A stretch of DNA of 64,000 nucleotides from Streptomyces sp. Je 1-369 (GTDB taxonomy: Bacteria > Actinomycetota > Actinomycetes > Streptomycetales > Streptomycetaceae). This document shows positions 37,467 through 46,321 of the stretch, piece by piece; positions within the stretch are counted from its first letter, which is position 1, and each line of letters opens with the position of its first letter. A program made the translations under genes and the position numbers. The DNA lies in contig NZ_CP101750.1 in assembly GCF_026810505.1 (NCBI RefSeq), positions 8,606,515 to 8,670,514 of the forward strand, read 5' to 3'. A model generated the notes under the pieces. That model was not told the origin of the DNA. It was given only the letters and a program-made list of their open reading frames with translations, and searched no databases.

Positions 37467-38282
37467 TTACGGCTTGCGGGCGAGGCCTCCGTGTTCGCCG
37501 ATGGGCTCCGCGGCGGGAGCTCCGGCCTCCGGGCGCCAGAAGGGGACCGGGACGACGCCGGGCTCAAGGAGTTCGAGGCCGTCGAAGAACGCCGCGATCT
37601 TGTCGACGGGGCGCAGGAAGTACGGGACGGCGCCGGTCTCGTTGTAGGCGTCCTGCGCCCGTTCGTAGGCGCTGTCGATGCCGCGTGAGCCGTCGTTGAT
37701 CGAGAGGTAGCCGCCGGACGGCAGGCCGTCCAGGAGCCGCGCGACGATCGCGCGCGCCTGGTCGTAGTCGGCGATGTGCCCCAGGATGTTGCTGAGGATC
37801 AGGGCGGTCGGGCGGGTGAGGTCCAGCGTCTCCGCGGCCGCCGCCAGGATGCGGTCGGGGTCGGAGAGCTCGGCGTCGACGTAGGCGGTCGCGCCCTCGG
37901 GGGTGGAGGTGAGCAGCCCGCGGGCGTGGGTGAGGACCATCGGGTCGTGGTCCACGTATACGATCCTGGACTCCGGGGCGAGCCGCTGGGCGACCTCGTG
38001 GGTGTTGTCCACCGTCGGCAGCCCGGCCCCGATGTCCAGGAACTGCCGGATGCCCGCCTCGGTGACCAGGTGCGTGATGGTGCGGCGCAGGAAGGCACGG
38101 CTGCTGCGCGCCACGGTGGCGATGCCGGGGAAGACGGCGCTGTAGGCGTCGCCGGCCGCCCGGTCGACAGGGTAGTTGTCCTTTCCTCCCAGCCAGTAGT
38201 TCCAGATCCGGGCCGAGTGCGGCACCGAGGTGTCGATCTTCTGGTGCGGCGCAGGACCGGGCGTCGTGGCGTGGTCGGTCAT
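37467..38282 (-). CDS. SAM-dependent methyltransferase, DUF574 type
   Basis: A 271-residue methyltransferase of the large Streptomyces DUF574/Methyltransf_19 group. Signs: SVPHSARIWNYWLGGKDNYPVDR near residue 20, QFLDIGAGLPTVDNTHEVAQ (SAM site), VYVDHDPMVLTHARGLL (Asp binding the ribose), and LSINDGSRG. Start ATG 38282. Targets of this family are unknown though they are often linked to regulatory genes. Single gene, convergent with the PNPOx-like gene. Confidence 0.88.
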   Translation of the reverse strand: MTDHATTPGPAPHQKIDTSVPHSARIWNYWLGGKDNYPVDRAAGDAYSAVFPGIATVARSSRAFLRRTITHLVTEAGIRQFLDIGAGLPTVDNTHEVAQRLAPESRIVYVDHDPMVLTHARGLLTSTPEGATAYVDAELSDPDRILAAAAETLDLTRPTALILSNILGHIADYDQARAIVARLLDGLPSGGYLSINDGSRGIDSAYERAQDAYNETGAVPYFLRPVDKIAAFFDGLELLEPGVVPVPFWRPEAGAPAAEPIGEHGGLARKP

Positions 38283-38436
38283 GAGAACCGTCAGCCTTTC
38301 AACCGTGGCGTGGTCCGATCAACGCACAACCTACGCCGCAACGGCGCCGTTCCGCACACGAGTTCACGGCAACGATGTACGTCGGCGGAGCAGGTGCGCC
38401 GAACGGGGCTCCGTCGGCCGACTCCGGGACATGCGC

Positions 38437-39186
38437 TCAACTGGTCATATGCGCGCCGCCGTTGACGTGCAGCACCTGACCGGTGATGTGGCGGGCCCCG
38501 GGAGAGGCGAGGAAGGCAACCGTTTCCGCGATGTCCTTCGGCGAGCCCGCGCGGCCCGTCGAAGTCGCCGCCACGAGCTGCTCACGCCTTTCGTCGGCGA
38601 GCTGGTCCCGGAAGAACTCGGTGTCCGCGATGTAACCGGGCGCGACGACGTTGGCGGTGATACCGCGCGGCCCGAGCGTGCGGGCGAGGTCCAGGTTCCA
38701 GGAGGCGAGCCCGGCCTTGGAGGCGCCGTAGGAACCGGCGCCGGAACCCCGGGACGCGGCGATCGACCCGATGTGGACGACCGCGCCACCGTCCGCGAGC
38801 CGCCCGTCCAGGGCCCTGGTGGTCAGCGCGGCGCTGACGAGGTTCGCGTCGAGGTTGGCGCGGAAGGCCTCCGCGTACGCGACGAGGTCGGCTTCTTCGC
38901 CGACGGTGAGCCCTGTGCTGCTCTCGCCGTCGAAGTCGGTGTTGCCGCCGGCGTTGTTCACGAGGACGTCGACGTGCTCCGGCAGTTCGGCGAGGAGGGC
39001 GATCAGCGCTTCGGGGCGGGTGTGGTCGCACACCACGCCGCGTACACCGATCTCGGCCGCCAGCCGGTCGAGGGGCTCGCGGCGACGCCCGGTGACGAAC
39101 ACGGAATCCCCTTGCTCGGCGAAGAGGCGGGCGGCGGCGCGGCCGATGCCGGTGCCGCCGCCGGTGATCAGGATGGTGCGTGCCAT
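38437..39186 (-). CDS. SDR-family oxidoreductase
   Basis: A 249-residue classical short-chain dehydrogenase. NAD(P) site TGGGTGIG at residues 8-15; NNAG at about 90; catalytic Ser in IGSIAAS and YGASK with Tyr/Lys near residue 155; C-terminal LHVNGGAHMTS. VTGRRREPLD after the second strand suggests NADPH (Arg residues). Start ATG 39186. It is divergent from a MarR gene with a 12-bp palindrome between, so probably repressed by it. Substrate unknown. Confidence 0.9.
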   Translation of the reverse strand: MARTILITGGGTGIGRAAARLFAEQGDSVFVTGRRREPLDRLAAEIGVRGVVCDHTRPEALIALLAELPEHVDVLVNNAGGNTDFDGESSTGLTVGEEADLVAYAEAFRANLDANLVSAALTTRALDGRLADGGAVVHIGSIAASRGSGAGSYGASKAGLASWNLDLARTLGPRGITANVVAPGYIADTEFFRDQLADERREQLVAATSTGRAGSPKDIAETVAFLASPGARHITGQVLHVNGGAHMTS

Positions 39187-39212
39187 AAGCTGTACTCCAA
39201 CATCCGTTGAGG

Positions 39213-39224
39213 CCTAAATTTAGG
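39213..39224. promoter_or_regulatory. 12-bp perfect palindrome, probable MarR operator
   Basis: CCTAAATTTAGG, an AT-rich perfect palindrome in a GC-rich context, lies between the divergent SDR and MarR genes, 27 bases from the SDR start. A further TTTAGGGCTAAA overlaps its right side. Operator role inferred. Confidence 0.65.
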
Positions 39225-39352
39225 GCTAAACGACAACGTACCATTGGTGTTTGAAGGTTTCGAGGGCTCTGACGGCTCTGGGGTCCGAGGGCTCCGCGGG
39301 TTCCGAGAGCTCCGCGGGTTCCGAGAGCGAGAGGCAGGCGGCAGACGTGGGC

Positions 39353-39982
39353 ATGGGCGCGGGGAGAACGACGGGCGGCGCGGCGGGGTCCGGGGGAGCT
39401 GGGGGCGCCGGGGGAGTCGGGGGTGGGGGCGGCGCTTCTGAGGCGGCCGGGACCGCCGCGTACACCGCCCGGGACATCGCCGCCGCGTGGGAGCGCGAGC
39501 GCCCCGGCACCCCCGCCACGTCGATCGGCATCGTCACGCCGATCTGGCAGCTTGCCAAGCTCTTCGGCGACGATCGGCGGCGGGTCCTTGCCCGGGCCAA
39601 CGTGGACACTGCGACGCTGGACCTGCTCAGCGTGTTGCGCCGCAGCGGTACGCCCTACACCCTGACCACCCGTGAACTGGGCCGCCTCTCCATGGTGACG
39701 GCGGGCGCGGTCTCACAGCGTGTGGCCCGCGCGGAACGCGAAGGCCTTGTCACCCGCCGCCCTGGAGAGGGCAGGCCGCGTACGGTCGACGTCACCCTGA
39801 CCGAAGCGGGCCACGCGCTCGTGGAGGCGACGGTGGACGAAGTGCTGGGCAGGGAGGCCGACTTGATCAGCGGCCTCACCGCCGAGCAGCAGGCCCGACT
39901 CACCGAACTCCTCGGCGTCCTTCTGGAGGACGTCCAGCGGAGTCTCGGGGACGAGCGGATCACGCAGGTGGGCCAGTTGTGA
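39353..39982 (+). CDS. MarR-family regulator with Gly/Ser-rich N-terminus
   Basis: About 209 residues from ATG 39353; a TTG at 39251 and a GTG at 39347 are other in-frame starts, so the true N-terminus is uncertain. The region from 39251 to 39450 encodes Ser/Gly/Ala runs made by short direct repeats. The MarR core lies in the last 150 residues: LDLLSVLRRSGTPYTLTTREL, SMVTAGAVSQRVARAEREGLV (recognition helix) and RRPGEGRPRTVDVTLTEAG (wing). It probably represses the divergent SDR gene. Confidence 0.8.
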   Translation: MGAGRTTGGAAGSGGAGGAGGVGGGGGASEAAGTAAYTARDIAAAWERERPGTPATSIGIVTPIWQLAKLFGDDRRRVLARANVDTATLDLLSVLRRSGTPYTLTTRELGRLSMVTAGAVSQRVARAEREGLVTRRPGEGRPRTVDVTLTEAGHALVEATVDEVLGREADLISGLTAEQQARLTELLGVLLEDVQRSLGDERITQVGQL

Positions 39983-40266
39983 GACTGGACCGGCGCGAAC
40001 ACGCAAATACCCCTGAGGGGGCGCGATGATGGGGGTGCCCCGAACCCGCCCTCACTGCCCGGATCTGCACGTGGTGATGTGCTGTGCATGGTGCACTGTC
40101 ACCTGTACGCGGTGCTGAGCTGCACTGTTATCGGGGAGTCGAACCCCCGCGTTGCTCTTCACGCGCCAGGAGTGGGCCGGAAACCGCCGGCCCTCGGTGT
40201 GTGCACGCCTCCGGAACAGCTACCTGCTCCCCATCATCTTCTGCACTGCTGCACTGCTGCACTGGC

Positions 40267-40737
40267 TCAGTCCAGCAGGTCGACCTCCCAGTTCGCGCGC
40301 TGGATGCGCACGTCGATCTCGCGGATGTCGCGGGCGAGCGCGTCCGCCTGGCCGCGCAGTTCCGCGACGGGAAGGGCGGAGAGCATCAGGAGCTCGGACC
40401 GCAGCTGTCGTCCGTACCCCCGGTCGCCCGTGCCCGCCGCCGCGTCCGCGGCCGCGGTGACCACGGAGTGGCGCAGCCGCAGTACGTCCCGGCGTGCGAG
40501 CGCGTCGGTGAGGGTGCCGACCTCGCCCAGATCGACGGAAGCGTTGGTCCGGTTGATCCGCCGGATCAGCGACTCCAGGTGGTCGAGCACCTCACCGGCG
40601 TCGGCCAGCAACTGGGCCGCGTCCTCGGGAGGCGTCTCGCCTTCCTGGTAGCGCGCGCTGCTGACGACGCGCGATCGCAACTGTTCGACGCGACGCGTCG
40701 CTTCAGCACGTTCTGCGAGTGCTTCGGCAAGCTTCAC
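40267..40737 (-). CDS. DIP1984-family protein
   Basis: A 156-residue mostly helical protein starting MKLAEALAERAEATRRVEQLRSR, the family's typical opening, with EGETPPEDAAQLLADAGEVL and IRRINRTNASVDLGEVGTLTDALARRD in the middle. The family (named for a Corynebacterium diphtheriae protein, sometimes called septicolysin-like) has no settled function. No signal peptide or membrane helix. Start ATG 40737. It stands alone. Confidence 0.8.
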   Translation of the reverse strand: MKLAEALAERAEATRRVEQLRSRVVSSARYQEGETPPEDAAQLLADAGEVLDHLESLIRRINRTNASVDLGEVGTLTDALARRDVLRLRHSVVTAAADAAAGTGDRGYGRQLRSELLMLSALPVAELRGQADALARDIREIDVRIQRANWEVDLLD

Positions 40738-40896
40738 TTCGATCCCCCGTTCTGTTCTCTGAGCTCGAACGAGTATACGGATCTGTATGGCTCCGTACGC
40801 ACGGAATTTACGCGCCCGCGACCGCGCCCGCGCTCGATGACGGGGAAGGCGTGGTGTTGCCCTCCGAACACGTTGGCCGTGGAGCGTACCCGCCGC

Positions 40897-42075
40897 CTAC
40901 TTCTTCGGTTCCCGGAAGCGGCCGAACGCCTTGGTGAAGGCGCTCAGCGTAGAGCCCGAGCCGGGGCCCGAGCTCCCGTCCGGCTTGTCCTGCCCCGGCG
41001 CGGCCGTCGTGAGGGGCGCACCGTCGCCGCCCGTCACCTCGGCCAACGCGGCCTGCGCGGCTTCGGCCGCCTCGCGGTACAGGTCACGCGAGGTCGTCAT
41101 GGCGTCGAGGGCCTCGGCGTACTTGGTGACCATGTCCTGGGCGTGGGTCAGTTCCTCGTCCGGGGTGAGCAGGTGCCAGCCCTGGCGCAGCCGCGTGAGG
41201 GCCTGCTCGGCCTCGGCGGGGAGGGGGCGGGGGAGTGCGGCGAACTCCTTGATCCTGTCGAGGAGTTGGGTCGGCTCGGAACCGTCGAGGAAGACCGTGC
41301 GTACGGTGAAGCGCTCCGCGTCGTACTCCGGGCTCGGCGGCGCCGTGGGGAGGACGACGGCGCCGCCGCGGGGCATCCGCACGCTCAGTTCCCGCTTCAT
41401 CGCGAAGTCGGCGATCTGCGCCTGCTCCGGCGTGCCCCGGTGCTCGACGACCTGGTGGCGCAGGCTCGGCGGCAGAAACGTCGAGACCGGCTGCTGCCCC
41501 TTCGCGTCCGGCGTCATCGCCTCGTGCACGACGACATGGATGTACCAGCTCTGGCGCGTGCAGTCCCGCAGCAGGTGGCGCAGCTCGTCGTCGTCCTTCG
41601 GCAGGTGATTCGTCAACCGCAGCCGCAGGTCGGACGTGACGTCGTGGTCCCACGGGACCTGGTTGCTGTCGGGCCAGAACATGGTGGCGGGCGAGGGCCA
41701 GTGCGCGTCCCACACCTGCTCGGCCTCGGCGGCCAGGACCCAGGTGACACCACCCTCGCCGTCCTTGCGCCGGGTCTCGGCGTCGTACGTGGTCAGCTGG
41801 GCGCGCACCGTCACGTCGTCGGTCACGTGCCAGCGGGCCTCGAAGAGCCGACGGGCCGAGGGGCCCGGGTCGGCGGACTCGTCCCGAGGATGCAGGACGG
41901 TGGAGCGGGCCGCCTCCGCAGGGTCGAGATCCAGGAAGTCGTCGAGCACCCCGGCCGCCTTGAGGGCGATCAGGTTGCGCCGGACATCCTGCTCGGGCTC
42001 GGGCCCGAGGTGGCGCCCGCGCCCCAGCCACGCGGTGTCGGGGACGGTGGTCGAGGAGCTGCTGTTCTTGGCCAT
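40897..42075 (-). CDS. hypothetical protein, 392 aa
   Basis: Starts at ATG 42075 (MAKNSSSSTTVPDTAWLGRG); the longer frame to 42180 reads through a duplicated TCACGGTTAGGGAGAGCTGTG sequence and is not favoured. No recognised domain. Features: an acidic region with several DDD/EE runs, a FWPDSNQVPWDHDVTSDL segment, and a C-terminal helix (THAQDMVTKYAEALDAM) then a Gly/Ser tail and basic end. Soluble, cytosolic. Function unknown. Confidence 0.7.
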   Translation of the reverse strand: MAKNSSSSTTVPDTAWLGRGRHLGPEPEQDVRRNLIALKAAGVLDDFLDLDPAEAARSTVLHPRDESADPGPSARRLFEARWHVTDDVTVRAQLTTYDAETRRKDGEGGVTWVLAAEAEQVWDAHWPSPATMFWPDSNQVPWDHDVTSDLRLRLTNHLPKDDDELRHLLRDCTRQSWYIHVVVHEAMTPDAKGQQPVSTFLPPSLRHQVVEHRGTPEQAQIADFAMKRELSVRMPRGGAVVLPTAPPSPEYDAERFTVRTVFLDGSEPTQLLDRIKEFAALPRPLPAEAEQALTRLRQGWHLLTPDEELTHAQDMVTKYAEALDAMTTSRDLYREAAEAAQAALAEVTGGDGAPLTTAAPGQDKPDGSSGPGSGSTLSAFTKAFGRFREPKK

Positions 42076-42331
42076 GGATTCGTTCTGTAGGTGATCGGGG
42101 CCCGACCAGTATGGTCCGTGATCCCGTCGAGGGAAGAGGGGCAGGGAGAGCTGTGTCACGGTTAGGGAGAGCTGTGTCACGGTTCAGGTGCTGTCGCTCG
42201 ATTTCTCCTGCCCCACAACAGCTGACCAATGCGGGCCGGGTACGGGCTGTCCAGGACGCAGAACTCGGTGCCTTCGGGATCCGTCAGCACGGCCCCTCCG
42301 GATGCGACGGCGTACGGCAGTCGGACGCGGA

Positions 42332-42910
42332 TCAGAGGGGTGAGACGTCGATTTCGTGGCGGACGGCCCAGGCCCAGTGCTCCGCGACAGTACGGCCGAC
42401 GGTCGCGGCGAGGGCGGACACGGCTTGGGCGGACACGGCTTGGGCGGAGACGGTCGCTGAAGCGTCGGCCGGACCGCCCGGACCGCCCGGACCGCCGACC
42501 GGGTCGGGGATCGTTTCCAGGAGAACCGCATTGCTGCCCCCGTCCGGCACGCGCCCGGTGGCGAAGACGTAGGAGGACCCCGCGGGCAGTGGCTCGCGCC
42601 CCTGCTCGTAGCTGACATCGACGGTGCCGCGGAGCTGCCCCTTGAGAACCCGGCCGACGCGGACGGCGTACAGGTCGGATAGAACGCCGTACACGTCACG
42701 CTCCCCGCCGTGTCCCACGACCGTGCCTGTGAAGACGTCGTCGGCGGTCCCCGCCACTTGCCGGGCGTCGCGAGGGTCGTAGAGCGTGACCGCCTCCCCG
42801 GGACCGCCACCGTCCTCGAGCCCGGTGAGGCCGTACGCGCTCCAGACGGCGGCCGCGACCACCGTCATGCCCGCGGTGGCGACCGCCAGGCGGCGGAGTA
42901 GATCACTCAT
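42332..42910 (-). CDS. secreted or membrane-anchored hypothetical protein
   Basis: About 192 residues from ATG 42910 (MSDLLRRLAVATAG). One N-terminal hydrophobic segment (MTVVAAAVWSAYGLTGL) is a signal anchor. The mature part, with DDVFTGTVVGHGG, YAVRVGRVLKGQLRGTVDVSYEQG and PAGSSYVFATG, has the pattern of small actinobacterial OB-like or NTR-like secreted domains (weak). A repeated SAQAVSAQAVSA stretch near the end comes from 15-bp repeats. Located just downstream of the broken metalloprotease in the same direction, so once probably co-transcribed. Confidence 0.6.
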   Translation of the reverse strand: MSDLLRRLAVATAGMTVVAAAVWSAYGLTGLEDGGGPGEAVTLYDPRDARQVAGTADDVFTGTVVGHGGERDVYGVLSDLYAVRVGRVLKGQLRGTVDVSYEQGREPLPAGSSYVFATGRVPDGGSNAVLLETIPDPVGGPGGPGGPADASATVSAQAVSAQAVSALAATVGRTVAEHWAWAVRHEIDVSPL

Positions 42911-42921
42911 GGTTCTGCCCT

Positions 42922-43320
42922 TCAGCCCCACAACGCGTGGTAGTTCTTCCGGTCTCGTTTCGTCGGCCTGCCGCTGGACGGCATGTCGACCGTGTTCGGT
43001 GCCAACAACGAGTGGTAGGCCCTGGGGTTCTTGTGGCAGAACCCCAGGGCGTGCCCGAGCTCGTGTGCCGTGATCATCCGCCGGTACGTGGTGTTGCCGT
43101 ACGCCTTACCCGCCCCAGGTAGGCCCTGTTGAGCTGGAGCACATCCGTGCCCCGCATTCCCTTCCCCTGCCCGGAGATGTTCTTCCACGGAGCCCGGGCG
43201 GTATTGACGTCCGACCATTCCAGGTCGGCGATACGACTCGCGTCGTCGACGGGAAACTTCACCGTCGGTACGCCTTTGCGGGGCTGGGCCAGCGGGCGGA
43301 TTCTGCCGATACCGGGCGGG
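42922..43320 (-). pseudogene. zinc metalloprotease remnant (snapalysin/matrixin-like)
   Basis: The C-terminal piece reads RMITAHELGHALGFCHKNP, a HExxHxxGxxH zinc site, and DMPSSGRPTKRDRKNY. The preceding piece, VKFPVDDASRIADLEWSDV ... VLQLNRAYLG, lies in a different frame; the shift is near 43120-43130. The N-terminal signal sequence is missing, replaced by the facing remnant at 43401. So the gene is both truncated and frameshifted. The order of parts fits a small secreted metalloprotease. Confidence 0.75.
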
Positions 43321-43400
43321 TCGGAATTCCGCACGGCTTCACGGCCGCGGGCGTCGTGCTCCGGCCTGGCAGGGCGTGGGTTGTGGTGCCCAGTTCGCAG

Positions 43401-43700
43401 ATGGTCGGCAGCATCAGCGCGGACCGGTACGAGCGGATCGTGGCACGGCTGCGTGACGCGGTCGAGGAGTTGCCGAAGAGTCAGTTCATCATCGGCGACG
43501 GAGCCTTGGAGGTGTGCCCGATGCAGGACCACGGCGGCCGATCCGTGGCCGGCGGACGTGCCTTACAACACCTTGAAGTCCTACCGGTGGGTGGGCGTGT
43601 ACAGATGCCGCTGCTCGGCCCACGACGGAAGGCGCAAGGCGGACGGTCGCCAGTTCCGGGCCCTGCACCGCGGAGCTGTGCGCGGTTCGCAGAGGTACAA
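43401..43700 (+). pseudogene. remnant of a Streptomyces DUF6192-like HTH gene
   Basis: MVGSISADRYERIVARLRDAVEELPKSQF, then IIGDGALEVCPMQDHGG, then in another frame DVPYNTLKSYRWVGVY: this order matches a Streptomyces family of DNA-binding-like proteins (DUF6192 as I recall). A frameshift near 43550 and loss of the C-terminal half show decay. No good start or ribosome site. It abuts two other remnants. Confidence 0.55.
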
Positions 43701-43710
43701 GGATGGGTTC

Positions 43711-44805
43711 TCAGGCTGGGCAGGTCGGCGTCAGCAGGCTGGTCTCTGCCTCGACTCTGGCTCTGAGGCAGTCGGTGAAGGGTGGCGCGGGGGCGAGGGT
43801 GTCCAGCAGGGCGTGTGCCCGGCTGTTGAGGCTCGTGAGGAATTGGTTGTAGGGGCCGACGACGTCTGCGGTGAGCATCATGTGGGCCAGTTCCTGGCGT
43901 TTGTCGTCTGATCCGGCGGCTTGGGGCAGCAGGGCCAGTGCTCGCTCCCGGGCGGTGGGAGCGGTGTTGAGCAGGTGGACGAGCAGGTAGGTGGCTGTCC
44001 CGTTGCGCAGGTCTTCGCGATCTCCGTCCAGGAGGTCGTCGTGGTCGTTACGAAACTGAGCGAGCAGCCCCAGGAGGTGGCCGAACTCGCCCCACGCGGT
44101 AACCGACTGGTGCGCGTGGACGTCGGACATGCCTGTGTGGGTGGCCGGCGCTGCCAAGCGGCCCGGGTCGAGCGAGTCAGACGGCCGGGGAGGCGATGAG
44201 GCCTGCCCGCCGTGGGCGAGACGTGCGGCCATGGTGCATGCCATCTCGTAGATCGAGGCACTCTTGTTGCGGTAAACCTCCAGCACTTCCTCGGTGCTCA
44301 CCTCTTGCGGATGGTTGCGGACGTCGGCGATCTGCCCGTCGATGGCACAGGTCCAGCCGTCGAGGTAGTCCTGCATCAGGCGCTGGCGCAACGGACCGGG
44401 CAAGGGGGCTGCCTGAAGCGCCCGCAGCGGCAGCCCATAGCCGCCCTCCAGGGCCGCCACCATGGCTACGCCAGGTGCTGTGCCGTGCAGGGGTGGTTCA
44501 TCGCCGTCGACGAAGTCGTCGAAGACGTTGGCGGCCCGCCACCACAGCGCGTGCACCGCGGCCACCGGGACCGCGGGCCGCGCCTCGCCGCTGATCGCCG
44601 CATGCACGAGCAGCGGCAGCGAGAGCTCCAGAGGGGTGGGCCTGCCCTGGGTGAGCAGCACGTCCAGAGCGGAGTGCAGGGACTCGTGATGAGGGCTGTA
44701 AGTGTCGAGGACACCGGCGAGATATTGCCGCACCTCGGGAAAGACAGCACGAATATTCTTCTCGGCCTGCTGCTGCGAGCAGAGCTGTTCGTGAGGATCG
44801 AGCAC
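43711..44805 (-). CDS. polyprenyl synthetase-family (class I isoprenoid) enzyme
   Basis: A 364-residue all-helical class I isoprenoid enzyme. First Asp-rich motif NVFDDFVDGDEPP near residue 90, second RNDHDDLLDGDRED near 250. These bind Mg-diphosphate. The spacing is as in prenyl synthases, but the first motif is DDFVDGD rather than DDxxD, so chain length and even synthase versus cyclase role are uncertain. Start GTG 44805, five bases after CAGGGAG; in-frame sequence further upstream is Arg/Pro noise. It is alone between gene remnants, so its partners may have been lost. Confidence 0.75.
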   Translation of the reverse strand: MLDPHEQLCSQQQAEKNIRAVFPEVRQYLAGVLDTYSPHHESLHSALDVLLTQGRPTPLELSLPLLVHAAISGEARPAVPVAAVHALWWRAANVFDDFVDGDEPPLHGTAPGVAMVAALEGGYGLPLRALQAAPLPGPLRQRLMQDYLDGWTCAIDGQIADVRNHPQEVSTEEVLEVYRNKSASIYEMACTMAARLAHGGQASSPPRPSDSLDPGRLAAPATHTGMSDVHAHQSVTAWGEFGHLLGLLAQFRNDHDDLLDGDREDLRNGTATYLLVHLLNTAPTARERALALLPQAAGSDDKRQELAHMMLTADVVGPYNQFLTSLNSRAHALLDTLAPAPPFTDCLRARVEAETSLLTPTCPA

Positions 44806-45206
44806 GCATACTCCCTGGGTGGCGCGGGCCGCAGCAGCCACGGTCGGCGGTCCGCCACTATGGTGCCGCCCCGCAGGTGGGCATTCTTCATGTCGAGGGC
44901 ATGTGGCACTCCGAGGTGGTCCCAGGCAGGGAGCTGGGAGCCTGAAGCTGGCCGGGCCCGCTACGAGTCGAGCGTGCATACGTCACGAGGCCGCCAGAAA
45001 ATCCCCACGAAGAAGAGGGGCACGACAGCAGCAGCCCCTGATCACCAGCGACGACATGGCGTCATCAGCAACCGCATCCCACCAAACCGTTCCTCAACTC
45101 GTCGACACACACCGGACCACGATGCCGCCACAGCGCATCCACCGCGAGACGGCGCAGCCAGACGAGGGACTCCAGGACGTTTTGTAGACGCTCACAACCC
45201 GTCTTG

Positions 45207-45246
45207 GAATCTATGCCGAAGGTTCCGAATCTATGCCGAAGGTTCC
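45207..45246. repeat. 20-bp direct tandem repeat
   Basis: GAATCTATGCCGAAGGTTCC occurs twice, head to tail. Confidence 0.9.
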
Positions 45247-45304
45247 GAGACGAGTCCTCGGGGCCACAGCCAGTCCTGCTGCCCTTGCTCGGTGCGCCGC
45301 CATA

Positions 45305-45321
45305 GGGTTCAAAGACAGGCT
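45305..45321. mobile_element. solo inverted-repeat end of MITE/IS5-like element
   Basis: GGGTTCAAAGACAGGCT is identical to the right-end repeat of the two MITE copies, but the rest of the element and a matching left end are absent. A scar of an insertion or of an ancestral IS. Confidence 0.7.
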
Positions 45322-45525
45322 AGATCACGACGCCACATGGTCTTCGTAACCCGTCGAGACACCCGACCGGGCAAGGACAGGCGGAGCGTCAATCGTATGT
45401 GAGACATCCGGACGCCTCACCATCCACGAGCGTTTGCAGTTCCGGCAACTTCTGTTGCTGTGCCGCACCGGCCACCGGCAGGCTGATGCCTAGTCAAGAG
45501 GACTGGCGACAGAGGGAGTTGCAGC

Positions 45526-45972
45526 ATGAGTACCGCCACAGGAGACAGCACGCAACGAAGCGCGGCCGACGCGTCCGGTGCGCCCGGTAACCGCGTCCAC
45601 CATGTCCGAGCCGGTGAGTTGGACGGCCATGCGGCCGTCAGCGGAGGCACGGTCGGCTCGAAGAAGCTCTGGATGGGTCTGGTGGAGAACCCACCGCTCA
45701 GCGCGACGGACAACCATCACCACGGCGCATCGGAGGCGGGCATCTATGTGGTCAGCGGCCACCCCGTGTTCGTCTACCACGACGGTACGAAGGAGGTACG
45801 GGTCGCCGCGGGACCCGGAGACTTCTTCCTGGTCCCTCCGTTCGTCCCGCACCGGGAGGAGAACCCTGACCCGGACGAGCCGGTGGTGGTCGTCATAGCC
45901 CGGACCACGCAAGAGCCGATCAAGGTGTCCGTGCCGGAGCTGTATCAACTCGCGGAGGACGCGGCGCAGTAA
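45526..45972 (+). CDS. cupin-domain protein
   Basis: A 148-residue single cupin. Motif 1 NHHHGASEAGIYVVSGHPVFVYHDG carries the His cluster and Glu that bind metal; motif 2 is PGDFFLVPPFVPHREEN with the final His. Start ATG 45526 with GAGGGAG upstream. Single-cupin proteins act as small dioxygenases, isomerases or sensors. It is followed by a strong terminator, so is monocistronic. Confidence 0.85.
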   Translation: MSTATGDSTQRSAADASGAPGNRVHHVRAGELDGHAAVSGGTVGSKKLWMGLVENPPLSATDNHHHGASEAGIYVVSGHPVFVYHDGTKEVRVAAGPGDFFLVPPFVPHREENPDPDEPVVVVIARTTQEPIKVSVPELYQLAEDAAQ

Positions 45973-46032
45973 AGGCACGCGGACCAGGAAGGCAGGAAGG
46001 GCGGAGCGCGCGGGCTGGGAGGACTACTGATG

Positions 46033-46066
46033 GCGGGCCGACGGAGAGTCGGCCCGCTTCCTTCTT
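46033..46066 (+). terminator. rho-independent terminator after cupin gene
   Basis: A 10-bp perfect stem GCGGGCCGAC/GTCGGCCCGC with a five-base loop, then TTCCTTCTT. One of the few T-tailed terminators in the window. Confidence 0.88.
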
Positions 46067-46321
46067 GGCTGCGAATTGCTACGTGTGGCGAACTGATCAA
46101 TTCCCATTACCTGAGTCATGGCTCATTCTCAACGGCTGAACCGTGGGTGAGCTGAATGAACTGCAGGTGAATGGAGATGATCAAGCCTGCTCTCGGCGGC
46201 AGTCGTTTTCGCCTGTCCCTGCCTGTCCCTGCCTGTCCTTGCCTGTCCTTGCCTGTTCCCGCCTCGTCCCGCTTGTTCCAGCGCGCGTTCCTGAATTCGG
46301 CGCTGGGGTGCTGGGGCCTGA
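46067..46321. other. gap between terminator and afsA-like stop, with 10-bp repeat
   Basis: Most of the 349-base gap downstream of the cupin gene (45973-46321). No gene. Six tandem copies of a 10-base unit (GCCTGTCC[CT]T) fill 46211-46270. Confidence 0.6.
46211..46270. repeat. 10-bp minisatellite, six copies
   Basis: GCCTGTCCCT, GCCTGTCCCT, GCCTGTCCTT, GCCTGTCCTT, GCCTGTTCCC and GCCTCGTCCC in a row; the unit is one helical turn. It lies between the convergent cupin and afsA-like genes. Confidence 0.85.

Larger units (their letters stand above)
44806..45525. other. non-coding stretch with mobile-element scar
   Basis: No convincing gene in 720 bases. It holds a 20-bp tandem repeat at 45207-45246 and a lone 17-base match to the MITE end at 45305-45321. 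Lower GC patches near 45050-45110 hint at degraded imported DNA. The last 50 bases include the ribosome site of the cupin gene. Confidence 0.5.

Noticed and set aside
40126..40155. tRNA T-arm-like sequence (minus strand GGGGTTCGACTCCCC)
   Set aside because: No matching acceptor, D or anticodon arm is found upstream; at best an att-type scar, too weak to call.
46211..46270. Possible CRISPR array
   Set aside because: Units are 10 bases with no spacers; no cas genes in the window.
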